From positions 202,569 through 266,568 of the forward strand of contig NZ_JACOGF010000002.1 in NCBI RefSeq assembly GCF_014284335.1: DNA of 64,000 bases. The letters run 5' to 3'. The notes under the pieces were generated by a model. It made no database searches, was not told where the DNA came from, and was given only the letters and a program-made list of their open reading frames with translations. A program made the translations under genes and the position numbers. Shown here piece after piece: positions 54,435-64,000 of the stretch (positions are counted from its first letter, which is position 1; each line of letters opens with the position of its first letter). This stretch comes from Undibacterium hunanense. Its GTDB lineage: Bacteria; Pseudomonadota; Gammaproteobacteria; Burkholderiales; Burkholderiaceae_D.

Positions 54435-56513
54435 ATGAACCAGACAACATTTAAATTAAAGCCCGTTGCCAGCGTCTGCCTGCACCTCATGCTGGCCCTG
54501 CCTTTGATGCATATACAGGCACAGGCCGCCGATGCGCCAGCAGCAAAAACGGCAACGGCTGCAAAAACAGAAAGCGGCATGGATACTTCCGTCGCACCGG
54601 GCGATGACTTTAACCGCTATGCCAATGGCGGCTGGGAAAAGACGGCGGTCATCCCCGATCATAAAGTTGCAGTAGGCATCTTTGATGTACTGGTGGAAGA
54701 ATCCGACGCCAAGGTCTTGAAGCTGATAGAACAGGCGACCAAAGCCGATGCCAGCAGTGCGGCCCGCAAGATAGGTGATTTTTATACTTCTTACCTGAAT
54801 ACCGATGTCATCAATCAGCGTGGCCTGGCACCTTTGCAGGGCGAGATGCAAAGCATTGCTGATCTGAAAGACAAAACTGCACTGGCAAGTTATCTGGGCA
54901 AACATTTGCGTGCCGATGTTGATCCTATCAATGCCACCAATGTATTCACTGAAAACCTGTTTGGCCTGTGGGTGTCGCAAGGTTTCCATGACCATACGAA
55001 ATACATGCCTTACTTGCTGCAAGGTGGACTGGGTTTGCCTGACCGCGAATACTATCTGTCAGCCAGCCCCAAGATGCTAGAGCTAAGGAAAAATTATCTC
55101 GCACATATCGCCGCCACCCTGAAGCTGGCCAATGTGCCGGACCCGGAACAGGCGGCCAGGCGCGTATTTGATCTGGAAACCCTGATCGCCAAAGGCCATG
55201 CAAATCGTGAAGCAACGTCTGACGTTCTGAAGGCTGACAATACCTGGACTCTGGTCGACTTCAACAAGAAAGCGCGTGGTCTGGACTGGGCTGCTTACTT
55301 CAAGGCCGCAGGTCTGGATGGCCAAAGTAAATTCATCATCTGGCATCCGGGTGCCATGAAAGCTTCATCGGCACTGGTGGCGAATACACCACTGGCCAAC
55401 TGGCAGGATTATTTGCGCTTTCATGCCATCAACACGCGTTCCACAGTATTGCCACAGGCTTTCTTTGACCAGCGCTTCAAGTTTTACAGTGCTTTAAGCG
55501 GTGCCAAAGCGCCACAGCCACGCTGGAAATATGCCGTGACAGCGACCAATAATGCCCTGGGTGAAGAAGTTGGCAAATTGTATGTGGCCGAAAACTTTTC
55601 GCCAGAATCCAAGACGCGCATCAATGGCATGGTGAGTAATTTGCTGGTCGCATTTGGTGAACGGGTGCAGGCCCTGAAATGGATGACACCTGCCACCAAG
55701 CAGGAAGCACTGGCAAAAATCAAGTCTACCTATGTCGGTGTTGGTTACCCTGACAAATGGCGTGATTACTCCGGCCTGAGCGTGGATGCGAATGATGCCT
55801 TTGGCAATCGTGAGCGTTCGCAGGAATTTGAATACCGTCGTGCCCTGGCAAAATTTAGCCAGCCTGTGGATGTCACGGAGTGGTGCATGAATCCGCAACT
55901 GGTGAATGCCGTCAACATGCCGCTGCAAAATGCCATCAACTTTCCGGCTGCGTATTTGCAATCACCGAACTTTGATTTGAATGCCAGCGACGCCAGCAAT
56001 TACGGCGCACTGGGTGCCACCATAGGCCATGAAATCAGCCACAGCTTTGATAATTCCGGTGCCATGTTTGATGCAAAAGGTGAATTGCGCAACTGGTGGA
56101 GCAAGGCTGACCTGGCGCATTTCCAGGCATCTTCCAAGGCACTTGTCGCCCAGTTCAACCAGTACAAGGCTTTCCCTGATCTGTCGGTCAATGGCGCGCA
56201 GACCCTGGGTGAAAATATTGCCGACCTGGCTGGCCTGATGGCTGCTTACGATGCTTACCGTGCGTCGATGAAACAAAAAGGCCAGGCCATCACCAAAGAA
56301 GATGAGCAGGAATTTTTCCTGGCCTATGCCCGCAGCTGGCGTGGCAAAATGCGTGATGAAACCTTGCGCACGGCTATCATTACCAATGAACATGCACCAG
56401 GACAGTTCCGTGTCCTGACCGTGCGTAATCTGGATGCCTGGTATGACGCCTTTGCCGTGCAACCTGGCCAGAAACTGTATCTGGCGCCCAAGGACAGGGT
56501 TAAAGTCTGGTAA
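54435..56513 (+). CDS. M13 family (neprilysin-like) zinc metallopeptidase
   Basis: 692 residues from the ATG at 54435 (weak AAGAAAG site; a longer frame to 54345 lacks one). The signal peptide ends AQAAD (about residue 33). The zinc motif is HEISH at 532-536 (GATIGHEISHSFDNSG) with the third ligand in ENIADLAGLMAAYDAY and the NEHAPGQFRV substrate-binding motif near the end. It is a full-length M13 peptidase, an extracytoplasmic oligopeptidase cutting before hydrophobic residues. It ends 11 bp from the convergent LytTR regulator. Confidence 0.92.
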   Translation: MNQTTFKLKPVASVCLHLMLALPLMHIQAQAADAPAAKTATAAKTESGMDTSVAPGDDFNRYANGGWEKTAVIPDHKVAVGIFDVLVEESDAKVLKLIEQATKADASSAARKIGDFYTSYLNTDVINQRGLAPLQGEMQSIADLKDKTALASYLGKHLRADVDPINATNVFTENLFGLWVSQGFHDHTKYMPYLLQGGLGLPDREYYLSASPKMLELRKNYLAHIAATLKLANVPDPEQAARRVFDLETLIAKGHANREATSDVLKADNTWTLVDFNKKARGLDWAAYFKAAGLDGQSKFIIWHPGAMKASSALVANTPLANWQDYLRFHAINTRSTVLPQAFFDQRFKFYSALSGAKAPQPRWKYAVTATNNALGEEVGKLYVAENFSPESKTRINGMVSNLLVAFGERVQALKWMTPATKQEALAKIKSTYVGVGYPDKWRDYSGLSVDANDAFGNRERSQEFEYRRALAKFSQPVDVTEWCMNPQLVNAVNMPLQNAINFPAAYLQSPNFDLNASDASNYGALGATIGHEISHSFDNSGAMFDAKGELRNWWSKADLAHFQASSKALVAQFNQYKAFPDLSVNGAQTLGENIADLAGLMAAYDAYRASMKQKGQAITKEDEQEFFLAYARSWRGKMRDETLRTAIITNEHAPGQFRVLTVRNLDAWYDAFAVQPGQKLYLAPKDRVKVW

Positions 56514-56524
56514 AGAAGACGTAT

Positions 56525-57367
56525 TCAGGCAGGTCGCAAGCCATCTTGCATGCGCTGCCTGACATCAGCAACATAACGTTCGCTGACAGCGACCCTGTCC
56601 TGATTGCTGAGCACTAACTGATACACACCATCACCCAGCACATCAAGCTGGGTGAGTTGATCGCAACGGACGATGGCGCTACGGTGCACGCGCATGAAGC
56701 GGGCCGGGTCCAGATGTTTTTCCAGTTGACTCAGCGATACCCGGTGCAATATCTGGCGCTGCGTTTGATTTTGGTTCCGTATTTGATTCTGCTTCAGGTG
56801 CAATTGCATGTAATTGCCCGCCGCTTCTATCCATATCACTTCATCGAGTTGTATGCATTCTATGCGGCCTACGGAGCGCACGCTGATCTGTTGCCAGTAC
56901 GCTGGCGTATCATTCTTTGCTTCATCTTCTGCCTTCACATAATTGCTCAGGGCTTGCGCATAGCTGGCTTGCTGGCGCAGCTTCAGCATGGCAGCGGCGC
57001 GTTCCAGCGCCTGTGCCAGACGCTGGTCATCAAAAGGCTTCAGCAGATAGTCGAGAGCATGCAGTTCAAAGGCTTCTATGGCGTGGGCATTAAAGGCTGT
57101 GACAAAGATGATCAGTGGCGGTGTTGTGGCCGTTGTCAGGCTCAGATTCAGGCTCAGGCTGCGTGCCAGTGCCAGGCCGGTTTCGCGCGGCATCTGTATA
57201 TCCAGAAAAATGACATCCACAGCCTGCTGCGCCATTACGTCACGGGCCGCGGCCACGCTGGTGCATTCCGCTACGATCTGCCAGTCAGGATGATCTTGCA
57301 AGGCAAAGCGCAGATTGATGCGGCCAGGTTCTTCGTCATCGACGATCAGTGCACGTATGGTGGTCAT
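56525..57367 (-). CDS. LytTR-family response regulator
   Basis: 280 residues: receiver domain (acidic D10/D11, phospho-acceptor D56 in VIFLDIQMP, K in LLKPFD) and a LytTR DNA-binding domain (from about 165: VRSVGRIECIQLDEVIWIEA, HLDPARFMRVHRSAIVR). It is coupled to the upstream kinase by a 4-bp ATGA overlap (57364-57367). It ends 11 bp from the M13 peptidase gene. Regulated genes are unknown. Confidence 0.92.
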   Translation of the reverse strand: MTTIRALIVDDEEPGRINLRFALQDHPDWQIVAECTSVAAARDVMAQQAVDVIFLDIQMPRETGLALARSLSLNLSLTTATTPPLIIFVTAFNAHAIEAFELHALDYLLKPFDDQRLAQALERAAAMLKLRQQASYAQALSNYVKAEDEAKNDTPAYWQQISVRSVGRIECIQLDEVIWIEAAGNYMQLHLKQNQIRNQNQTQRQILHRVSLSQLEKHLDPARFMRVHRSAIVRCDQLTQLDVLGDGVYQLVLSNQDRVAVSERYVADVRQRMQDGLRPA

Positions 57368-58539
57368 GATGCTGCACCTTCCGGCATATGTAGCGGCATG
57401 CGGATTTCGACTTCATAGCGGCTCTGTCCGGTATCTGATACCTTGCCACTTTGCATGCTGGCACGTCCGGGATACATCAGTTCCAGCCGGGCGCGGGTCT
57501 GTGGCAGGCCCAGTCCCAGGCCTGGGTTGGCCGCATTGCCATCGGTGACGGTATTGCTGACCCTGATACTGAGTTCTTCATCCTTGAGGCTGAACTGCAT
57601 GCGTATGTCGCTATTGCCTTCATGGCAGTCAAGGTCGTGGCGCAAGGCATTTTCCAGCAAGGGTTGCAGCAACAAGGGTGGGCAATCACCGGCCAGTATG
57701 GTCGTGGTGTCACCATCAATGTGTATGTGCAGACGCTCGCCATAGCGCAGTCTTTGCAATTCCAGATAATCGCGGATGAATGTCATTTCATCTTCAATAC
57801 GTACCCAATCCTTGCTGCTTGCCGTCAGGGCATAACGCAACAGGTCGCTGAGCCGGTTCAGGCCGGTCAGGGCAATACGCTTGTCATCGCTTCTGACCAG
57901 GGCACTGATGGCGTTCAGGCAGTTGAAGATGAAGTGCGGTTCCAACTGGCCGCGCAGGGCATTCAGTTTTTGCTCTTCCAGATCCAGCCGCAAGCGCAGT
58001 ATGTCGTTCATGGATTGTTGCAGTGCCTGTTCCCGTACGCGCCCCTGGCGCCAGGTACAGATCGCCAACACGGCAATGAAGGCACCGGTGGACCAGGCAA
58101 ATTCGAGGAAGACACCGAATCCTCCGAGGTCGAACATCGCTTGCTGTAACTGTAACAAGCCCAATTCCTGCTTACTTCTAAGCAGATAAAGAATATCTAC
58201 GTAAATGATTTCCAGAGGCAAAAAACACAGCAACATCAGACCATAGGTAACGACGATGCCGCGCGTAGTACTGAGAAATTTCTGGCAGCGCATGAAGATT
58301 ATATACAGGCAGGTGCTGAAGACCATCATCAGCATATGACTGCTGATCCAGCTCCATAGTATGTCGTCATAACCACGCTGGGTACCATGCTTGACCAGAT
58401 CACCATAATTGCCCAGGGCACCAACGGCACACATGCTGGTCCATATCAGGATATTGATGAGCAACAGCTTCAACGCACCCGCTACGGTGCTGGCCGCAGT
58501 CCGGGGCTTGAGCGCATTGTCAGAGATCAGGTTTTCCAT
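57364..58539 (-). CDS. LytS-type membrane sensor histidine kinase
   Basis: 391 residues from the ATG at 58539 (the frame is open eight codons further to 58563). Four to five hydrophobic segments lie in residues 20-165; the His_kinase domain has H202 in LEPHFIFNCLNA, and the ATPase domain has LLQPLLENALRHDL and GLGLGLPQTRARLEL. A TATACT box 8 bp before the ATG resembles a -10 element, so transcription may start very close to the gene. It pairs with the regulator that follows. Confidence 0.9.
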   Translation of the reverse strand: MENLISDNALKPRTAASTVAGALKLLLINILIWTSMCAVGALGNYGDLVKHGTQRGYDDILWSWISSHMLMMVFSTCLYIIFMRCQKFLSTTRGIVVTYGLMLLCFLPLEIIYVDILYLLRSKQELGLLQLQQAMFDLGGFGVFLEFAWSTGAFIAVLAICTWRQGRVREQALQQSMNDILRLRLDLEEQKLNALRGQLEPHFIFNCLNAISALVRSDDKRIALTGLNRLSDLLRYALTASSKDWVRIEDEMTFIRDYLELQRLRYGERLHIHIDGDTTTILAGDCPPLLLQPLLENALRHDLDCHEGNSDIRMQFSLKDEELSIRVSNTVTDGNAANPGLGLGLPQTRARLELMYPGRASMQSGKVSDTGQSRYEVEIRMPLHMPEGAAS

Positions 58540-58696
58540 GTGGCACAGTATAGCAGCCGGCATGACCTCATTCTGCTATGGAAGGGCGAGGTGGTAACAG
58601 GGTTTCGGGGTTTCATCACAAGCGCTGTCCTTGCAATTCAACCTTGCCAGATAATCTGTCGCAGCAGTTAGTGTCCAAAGACAACTGGAGGGAAAT

Positions 58697-59182
58697 ATGA
58701 ACCTGAATCTGAAAGTCAACGGCCAGGCCCGCCAGTGTCAGGCTGATGGTGATACCCCGCTATTGTGGATATTGCGTGAAGACCTGGGCCTGACAGGCAC
58801 CAAGTTTGGCTGCGGAGCAGGTCAGTGCGGTGCCTGTACCGTGCATCTGGATGGGCAGGCCATGCGCAGTTGCGTCATGCCGGTAGAAGCTTTGAATGGC
58901 CGCAGCATCACCACCATAGAAGGTTTGTCACCTGATCGCAGTCATGTGCTGCAACAGGCCTGGATAGAACATCAGGTACCGCAATGTGGCTATTGCCAGT
59001 CGGGCATGCTGATGGCGGCTGCCGCGCTGTTAAAAGCCACTCCACGGCCCACAGACAGGCAAATCGACGCGGCCATGACCAATCTGTGCCGTTGCGGTAC
59101 CTACCCGCGTATTCGCGCGGCTATCCACACGGCTGCCGCCAGACTGAAACCGCAAACAGGCAAGAAGGGGGCCAAGGTATGA
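58697..59182 (+). CDS. (2Fe-2S) small subunit of a xanthine-dehydrogenase-family oxidoreductase
   Basis: 161 residues. N-terminal plant-type ferredoxin domain with cysteines in [13 protein letters not shown] and C in MRSC, followed by the second four-Cys cluster in QCGYCQSGM and [12 protein letters not shown]. This is the electron-transfer subunit. GGAGGGAAATATG is the ribosome-binding site. The ATGA overlap with the large-subunit gene shows coupling. The layout (small then large subunit, no FAD subunit) fits the isoquinoline 1-oxidoreductase/aldehyde dehydrogenase-type group. Confidence 0.92.
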   Translation: MNLNLKVNGQARQCQADGDTPLLWILREDLGLTGTKFGCGAGQCGACTVHLDGQAMRSCVMPVEALNGRSITTIEGLSPDRSHVLQQAWIEHQVPQCGYCQSGMLMAAAALLKATPRPTDRQIDAAMTNLCRCGTYPRIRAAIHTAAARLKPQTGKKGAKV

Positions 59183-61365
59183 GCATAGTCGCTTCCCCCG
59201 CACGCAGGAGCTTCCTGAAATCTTCCCTGGTTGCCGGTGTCTGGGTCGTGGGCAGCAGCACGCTGCCTTTGCTGGATAGCGTGGCAGCGGCAGATGAAAA
59301 AAATAAGCCGGTGTCACCGTTTGACTTCTGGCTCAGCATGGATGCTGGCGGCGTGGTGACTGCCTGTACCACCGTCACCAATCTGGGCCAGGGTACCCAT
59401 GCGGCAATCGCGCAGATCGTGGCTGAAGAGCTGGAAATGCCCTTGACGCAAGTGCGGATAGAACATGCACCCGTCATCCAGCAGTTTCATCAGAAATGGC
59501 CACCCGGCATCACCACCTTTGGCAGTGCCGGATTTAACTCCGCACAGGTGACGGTAGCGCCAGCCTGCGCAGCAGCGCGACAGATGTTGATACAGGCGGC
59601 AGCGCTGCAATGGCAAGTCGATGCAAAAGACTGTACTGCCGCCAATGCACAGGTTCATCATGCGGCCAGCAGCCGCAGTGTGCTGTATACCGAATTGATC
59701 AAGGTGGCAGCCACGCTGGTTCCACCAGAAAAACCAGTGATCAAAGCATCCAGAGACTGGAAAATATTGGGGCAGTCCACGCCACGCCCGGATATCCCGG
59801 CGCGGGTGGATGGCAGTGCCGTATTTGGTATTGATGTACAGCGCCCTGGCATGCTGGTGGCGGCTGTCTTGCATGCACCGCGTTTTGGCAGCACGCTGTC
59901 CAGCGTGGATGATAGTGCGGTCATGGCAATCAGGGGCGTGCATAAAGTCGTGCGGCTGGCGAATGCCGTTGCCGTAGTGGCAGACCGCTACTGGATCGCC
60001 AGCAAGGCCCTGCAATTATTAAAGCCGGTCTGGCAGGATGGCGCACATGCAAAGATCAACACGGCCAGCATGCGTGATAGTCTGTTGACGGCGGTGGCAG
60101 CAGGTGAAGGTTTGCCGGTGCAGAGTACGCGGATACAGCACGCCATGGAAACACAAAAAGCCATGGAATCGGCAAAGTGGGTTATTGATACCACCTACGA
60201 TGTCCCCTTTCTGGCCCATGCAGCGATGGAACCGCTGAATGCAACGGTAGAAGTCACTGCTGGTGGTGCGCAAGTCTGGCTGTCCACACAAAGCCAGACC
60301 GATACCCAGCAGGGTGTGGCCAAAGCTTTGGGATTGCAGCCTGGGCAAGTGCGCATCCATACGCAAAACGCCGGTGGTGGCTTTGGCCGCAGACTGGAAC
60401 ATGATTTTGCTGTCGAGGCAGCCCTGATCGCGCAGGCGGTGGGTGCACCGGTAAAAACCATATGGTCGCGTGAAAATGATATGCGCTCTGGTTATTATCG
60501 CCCCATTACCGCTTCACGCGTGTGTCTGGCAATGGATCAGGATAATTTACCACTGGCTCTGCGTCATGATACGGCTGGCCCGTCGCTGCTGGAATATACG
60601 GGCGTAACGAATAGTCCGGCGGAAGATGGTTTTGACTGGACCTATCTCATGGGCTGGTTTAGCAGCAGTTACCGTTTCCCCTTGTTTGATACCCGCTGGA
60701 CCAGAGTGGATTTTGGCGTGCCCTGTACTTACTGGCGTTCGGTAGGGAATTCACAAAACTGCTACTTCCTTGAACATACACTGGAACAGGCCGCCCGCAA
60801 GGCAGGAATGGATAGCCTGGAATACCGGCGGCGTTTATTGAAGCACAATCCCAGGGCTATCAATTTCGTGAATGCCCTGGCCGAACGCGCAGGCTGGAAC
60901 AAGCCGCTGGCAAAGGGGCATTATCGCGGCTTTGCCATGAATGGCACTGGCGACGTACTGTTCAGCGGTCATATTGTTGAAATTGCCGTGGTCAGGCCCG
61001 GACAATTCCGTTTGATAAAAATCACGGCAGCGATCAACCCTGGCCTGGTTGCCAACCCTGCGGCCGTCGAAGCGCAAATGATGGGTGGGACTTTGTTTGG
61101 TTTGTCGGCTGCTCTGTTTGGGGAAATCAGCTTCAGAGACGGGCAGGTCGAGCAGGGCAATTTTGATGGCTATCGCCTGGTCAGGCTGGCGCAGACACCG
61201 CCGCTGGATGTACTGGTCATCAGCACAGGCGAAAAAGCCCGGGGTGTAGGCGAAGAAGGGCCACCATCCATAGGCCCGGCAATCGCGAATGCATTACTGG
61301 CTGCCAGTGGTAAACCAGTTACCCGTCTACCGCTGACGCAGGCGGGCTGGCAACTGGTGGCTTGA
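59179..61365 (+). CDS. Molybdenum-binding large subunit (isoquinoline 1-oxidoreductase beta-like)
   Basis: 728 residues from the ATG at 59179, overlapping the previous stop by 4 bp. A twin-arginine signal ([14 protein letters not shown]) shows the complex is exported folded. Molybdenum cofactor-binding segments: [42 protein letters not shown] and the active-site glutamate in [17 protein letters not shown]. It would oxidise an aldehyde or N-heterocycle using a small 2Fe-2S subunit. No cytochrome subunit is encoded next to it. Confidence 0.92.
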   Translation: MSIVASPARRSFLKSSLVAGVWVVGSSTLPLLDSVAAADEKNKPVSPFDFWLSMDAGGVVTACTTVTNLGQGTHAAIAQIVAEELEMPLTQVRIEHAPVIQQFHQKWPPGITTFGSAGFNSAQVTVAPACAAARQMLIQAAALQWQVDAKDCTAANAQVHHAASSRSVLYTELIKVAATLVPPEKPVIKASRDWKILGQSTPRPDIPARVDGSAVFGIDVQRPGMLVAAVLHAPRFGSTLSSVDDSAVMAIRGVHKVVRLANAVAVVADRYWIASKALQLLKPVWQDGAHAKINTASMRDSLLTAVAAGEGLPVQSTRIQHAMETQKAMESAKWVIDTTYDVPFLAHAAMEPLNATVEVTAGGAQVWLSTQSQTDTQQGVAKALGLQPGQVRIHTQNAGGGFGRRLEHDFAVEAALIAQAVGAPVKTIWSRENDMRSGYYRPITASRVCLAMDQDNLPLALRHDTAGPSLLEYTGVTNSPAEDGFDWTYLMGWFSSSYRFPLFDTRWTRVDFGVPCTYWRSVGNSQNCYFLEHTLEQAARKAGMDSLEYRRRLLKHNPRAINFVNALAERAGWNKPLAKGHYRGFAMNGTGDVLFSGHIVEIAVVRPGQFRLIKITAAINPGLVANPAAVEAQMMGGTLFGLSAALFGEISFRDGQVEQGNFDGYRLVRLAQTPPLDVLVISTGEKARGVGEEGPPSIGPAIANALLAASGKPVTRLPLTQAGWQLVA

Positions 61366-61415
61366 AGTTTTGTGCGTTAGTGGTGACAACTAGGCCGACA
61401 ACAAATTCTTAAAAT

Positions 61416-61443
61416 AAAATCGGCGCATATTTGCGCCGATTTT
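61416..61443. terminator. Bidirectional terminator
   Basis: AAAATCGGCGCA (61416-61427) pairs with TGCGCCGATTTT (61432-61443), 4-nt loop, between the molybdoenzyme gene and the convergent small-protein gene. Confidence 0.88.
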
Positions 61444-61496
61444 ACTTATCTACTGCTTGCCAGCAAGCTGCTTCAAAACGACCTGATGCGTGTCAA

Positions 61497-61739
61497 TTAT
61501 TTTGCAGGTGCTGCTTTTGTTTCTTCAGTTTTTTCTGCTTTTTTCGCTTTTGCATGTTTCACATGCTTGGCTGCTTTTTTCTCGACAGCAGGCGCTGGTG
61601 CAACCGCAGAGGCGGATGCCGATGCACTGGCAGAAGCAACTGGTGGAACTGCAGTTTTTGCTGGTTCTGCAGGAGTTTTAGCGAACGCTGTACCCATAGC
61701 GAAGGTAGCAGCAACGAGAGTGGCGATCAGCTTGTTCAT
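61497..61739 (-). CDS. Small exported Ala/Lys-rich protein
   Basis: 80 residues: signal peptide (ending AFAK, about residue 20), then a Pro/Ala/Ser stretch with SASASASA, and a Lys/Ala/His-rich tail (KKAAKHVKHAKAKKAEK). It resembles histone-like or cationic linker tails rather than a folded domain. The SASASASA run also occurs at the end of the parvulin lipoprotein (41613-42590). Function unknown. Confidence 0.65.
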   Translation of the reverse strand: MNKLIATLVAATFAMGTAFAKTPAEPAKTAVPPVASASASASASAVAPAPAVEKKAAKHVKHAKAKKAEKTEETKAAPAK

Positions 61740-61913
61740 ATTGAATCCTGTTCTGTGGTTGATTTCTTTGACGTAGTCAATCTACGTAAGCCAAGAACGC
61801 GACCGGACGCGATTGTGTTGACAAAGAATGTGTTGCGAATTGTTACCAGAACACCACGTGGTATCGTACGGGCAAGGTACAATCATCGCTATAAAAACCG
61901 GGAGGAGAGAAAA

Positions 61914-62306
61914 ATGAGCATAGCAAACTGGTGTGTACTGGCCGCATGTGCGTTACCCATCGTCAGCGTCGGGCTTGCCAAGGGCGGCTCAGCCAGGCGG
62001 GGTGGCAAGAATCAGGTCTATGATAACCAGGCACCACGCGAATGGGCCAAAGACCTCAGTGGCTGGCAGCAAAGAGCGCACGCAGCACAACAAAACGGTT
62101 TTGAAGCCTTGCCGCTATTTATTGCGGCTGTGGTGCTGGCGCAGCAGTCTCATGCGGATCAGACACGTATAGATCAACTGGCGTTGCTGTTCATTGCCAT
62201 TCGTATCGTGTACCTGATTACCTACCTGGCCAATCAGGGTACATTGCGCTCGCTGGTCTGGTTTGCCGGTGTCGCTACGTCGGTGGCAATACTTGCGATG
62301 GCCTGA
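61914..62306 (+). CDS. MAPEG-family integral membrane protein
   Basis: 130 residues from the ATG at 61914 (GGAGGAGA 5-12 nt upstream); the long frame before it is not used. Four hydrophobic segments and the MAPEG motif WQQRAHAAQQNGFEALPLF are present. Family members include glutathione S-transferases and prostaglandin/leukotriene enzymes; bacterial ones are poorly known. It ends 9 bp from the convergent methyltransferase gene. Confidence 0.9.
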   Translation: MSIANWCVLAACALPIVSVGLAKGGSARRGGKNQVYDNQAPREWAKDLSGWQQRAHAAQQNGFEALPLFIAAVVLAQQSHADQTRIDQLALLFIAIRIVYLITYLANQGTLRSLVWFAGVATSVAILAMA

Positions 62307-62315
62307 TTTTACGCG

Positions 62316-63815
62316 TCAGATTTTTTGCAAGAGCATGATGTGAATGGCGATATCTTCGCCATGATCGCGACGGGCAAATTCCTGGCTTGTTTCTAAGATG
62401 GTGAAACCGTGCTGTTGTGCCAGGTCTTGCAGGTAAGCTATGGCGTGGGCATAGCGGTGTGAAGGGCGCAGGGAAAAATCTGGGCTATCACCGGCTTCGG
62501 CAGAAAACGCAAACAGACCGCCATGTCGCAGCACATGGCTGACCCCGGCAAAGACATGCTGCAAGTCGCCGATATATACAAACACGTCGGCAGCGACGAT
62601 CAGGTCATATTCTGCTGCCGTGGCGGTCAACAGGAAGCTGGCAATGTCGGTGCAATGCAAGCTATCGTATAGTCCCGTCTGTCGTGCCTTTACCAGCATT
62701 TTTTCTGATAAATCGACACCCACCAGCCTGCTTGAATAGTGGCGCAATAAGGGGGCGCACAAACCCGTACCACAGCCCAGATCCAGACTGTGACATGTTG
62801 CAGTGTTTCTGTGCCGCTGTATGGCAGCAGCCAGTAAATCAGGCACGGTATAGCCCAGCACATCCAGCAAATGGCGGTCAAAATGGTCGGCATACTGGTC
62901 AAACAATTCTGTCACATAGCCTGGCGGTGCTGTGGCTGGTGTGTCACCCGTTCCCATTGCGGCTAGTGCGTAGTGTATCTGTTCTGCATTGGCACCATGC
63001 GCCAGTGCATTCTGATAGGCGTTGATGGCTTCGCCATTGCGTTGCAGCAGGCGCAGGCAATGACCGCGCTGCTGATGGGCTTTGGCAAAATCAGCCTTGT
63101 GTGCCAGTGCCTGATCGATACTATGTAAGGCAGTTTCGTACTGCTGCATTTTTTGCAGCAACATGCCGCGATTGCACCAGGCTTCGCTGTGTGCGGGATG
63201 TAGTCGTAGCAAATGGTCGTAGTCTTGCAGTGCTTCTTCGTGGGCATGCAGGTATTGCAGGCTGACGGCGCGGGCAAACAGGGCTTCCGTATAATTTTTT
63301 CGCAAGGCCAAGGCATCATCAAAATCCGGCAATGCCGATTCGTGTTCAGCCAGCTCCTGCAACAGCAGGCCCCGGTTCAATAATGCTTCAGGATAGGCCG
63401 GCGTGATCTGCAAGGCCTGGTCATAGCTGGCCAGTGCCTGTTCCAGCTCGCGCAGGCTGCGCAGGGCGTTGCCGCGGTTATTGCAGGCCATGGCGTAATC
63501 CGGTTTCAACAGCAAGGCGCGGTCATAACTGGCCACTGCTTCTTGCGAACGACCGAGGTCTTGCAGGGCGGCCCCCAGATTACTATGGGCTATGGCTTGC
63601 TGCGGATTGACGGCAATGGCCTGTTGCAGCCAGTCTATGGCGGTTTGTACATTGCCGCGCTGGCGCGCCAGCGTCCCCAGCAATTGCAGGGCATCAAACT
63701 GGTTTTCCTGTACTTGCAGCACTTGCAGATACAATGCTTCTGCCTGCTCAAACTGGCCCTGCTGATGGTGGGTCAGTGCCTGTTCCAGCAGGGTTTGTAT
63801 ATTTGCTGTTTTCAT
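62316..63815 (-). CDS. TPR protein with C-terminal SAM methyltransferase domain
   Basis: 499 residues. About nine TPR repeats (residues 1-280, e.g. ALYLQVLQVQENQFDALQLLG, AIAHSNLGAALQDLGR) lead to a class I methyltransferase (about 330-499), with the SAM-binding HSLDLGCGTGLCAPLL motif and GVDLSEKML. The target is unknown; the TPR part may recognise a protein or glycan partner. Its upstream sequence contains an 11-bp tandem array from 63851. Confidence 0.9.
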   Translation of the reverse strand: MKTANIQTLLEQALTHHQQGQFEQAEALYLQVLQVQENQFDALQLLGTLARQRGNVQTAIDWLQQAIAVNPQQAIAHSNLGAALQDLGRSQEAVASYDRALLLKPDYAMACNNRGNALRSLRELEQALASYDQALQITPAYPEALLNRGLLLQELAEHESALPDFDDALALRKNYTEALFARAVSLQYLHAHEEALQDYDHLLRLHPAHSEAWCNRGMLLQKMQQYETALHSIDQALAHKADFAKAHQQRGHCLRLLQRNGEAINAYQNALAHGANAEQIHYALAAMGTGDTPATAPPGYVTELFDQYADHFDRHLLDVLGYTVPDLLAAAIQRHRNTATCHSLDLGCGTGLCAPLLRHYSSRLVGVDLSEKMLVKARQTGLYDSLHCTDIASFLLTATAAEYDLIVAADVFVYIGDLQHVFAGVSHVLRHGGLFAFSAEAGDSPDFSLRPSHRYAHAIAYLQDLAQQHGFTILETSQEFARRDHGEDIAIHIMLLQKI

Positions 63816-63850
63816 GGATGAAACTGGAATCGCCTCTTATATTTCATACG

Positions 63851-64000
63851 GCGTTCATACCGCGTTTATACTGCGTTTATACTGCGTTTATACTGCGTTT
63901 ATACTGCGTTTATACTGCGTTTATACTGCGTTTATACTGCGTTTATACTGCGTTTATACTGCGTTTATACTGCGTTTATACTGCGTTTATACTGCGTTTA
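63851..64000. repeat. 11-bp tandem array running off the window end
   Basis: Unit GCGTTTATACT, about 13.6 copies visible, with only the first divergent (GCGTTCATACC). Each unit carries TATACT on the plus strand, one helical turn apart. It lies 36 bp upstream of the TPR-methyltransferase start codon, so within its promoter/leader region; it continues past 64000. Confidence 0.95.

Noticed and set aside
61431..61913. Long frame before the MAPEG gene
   Set aside because: It is antisense to the small exported protein (61497-61739) and has Cys/Phe-rich nonsense composition; the strong ribosome-binding site is at 61901.
63851..64000. CRISPR array
   Set aside because: Units are 11 bp with no spacers, so this is a simple tandem repeat.

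Overview
The window looks like ordinary chromosome of a Burkholderiales betaproteobacterium, most likely Oxalobacteraceae (Undibacterium-like). This is inferred from moderate GC, from gene families such as the large NAD-specific glutamate dehydrogenase, RtcB, TatD and LytS/LytTR pairs, and from protein flavour. I could not check it against a database. I see no rRNA, tRNA, CRISPR array, prophage or transposase.

Layout. 1-4.1 kb (minus): a surface/periplasmic cluster of DUF4331 protein, small lipoprotein, TPR protein and HupE/UreJ-like membrane protein (cut by the window start). 4.3-7.7 kb: a large structured repeat, RtcB, and a POT peptide transporter. 8.3-13.7 kb: two M16 peptidases (one catalytic, one not) and an S9 peptidase. 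13.8-18.2 kb: an orphan receiver domain, a LytS/LytTR two-component pair, TatD and a membrane protein. 18.6-24.8 kb: rhamnogalacturonan lyase, a DMT-family exporter, a CocE/NonD hydrolase and a degenerate GGDEF protein. 24.9-28.8 kb: a D-cysteine desulfhydrase/ACC-deaminase-like PLP enzyme, two solute-binding proteins and NIPSNAP. 29-34 kb (minus): a HAF-repeat protein, then M48 protease plus three AIM24 paralogues. 35-41.4 kb: a DEAD-box helicase with two DbpA-type RNA-binding domains, a GH13 amylase, and a papain-like protease fused to an alpha/beta-hydrolase. 41.6-46.1 kb: parvulin lipoprotein, M28 peptidase and two unknown proteins. 46.5-51.2 kb: NAD-glutamate dehydrogenase. 51.3-56.5 kb: two unknown proteins and M28 and M13 peptidases. 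56.5-58.5 kb: a second LytS/LytTR pair. 58.7-61.4 kb: an isoquinoline-1-oxidoreductase-like molybdenum enzyme. 61.5-64 kb: a small secreted protein, a MAPEG protein, a TPR-methyltransferase and an 11-bp tandem array running off the end.

Taken together, many exported peptidases (M16, S9, S15-like, M28 twice, M13, M48, a C1-like enzyme), a peptide transporter, peptide-type solute-binding proteins and a catabolic glutamate dehydrogenase point to growth on proteins and peptides, with some polysaccharide use.

The most unusual signal is non-coding. Six palindromic MITE-like elements are scattered between genes. Two 270-bp members share a nested three-way hairpin layout in which stem sequences differ but pairing is kept. 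Another pair shows 3-bp target duplications (TTA and TGA), and one of these sits exactly on the stop codon of the helicase gene. Several short tandem repeats begin at or just after stop codons.
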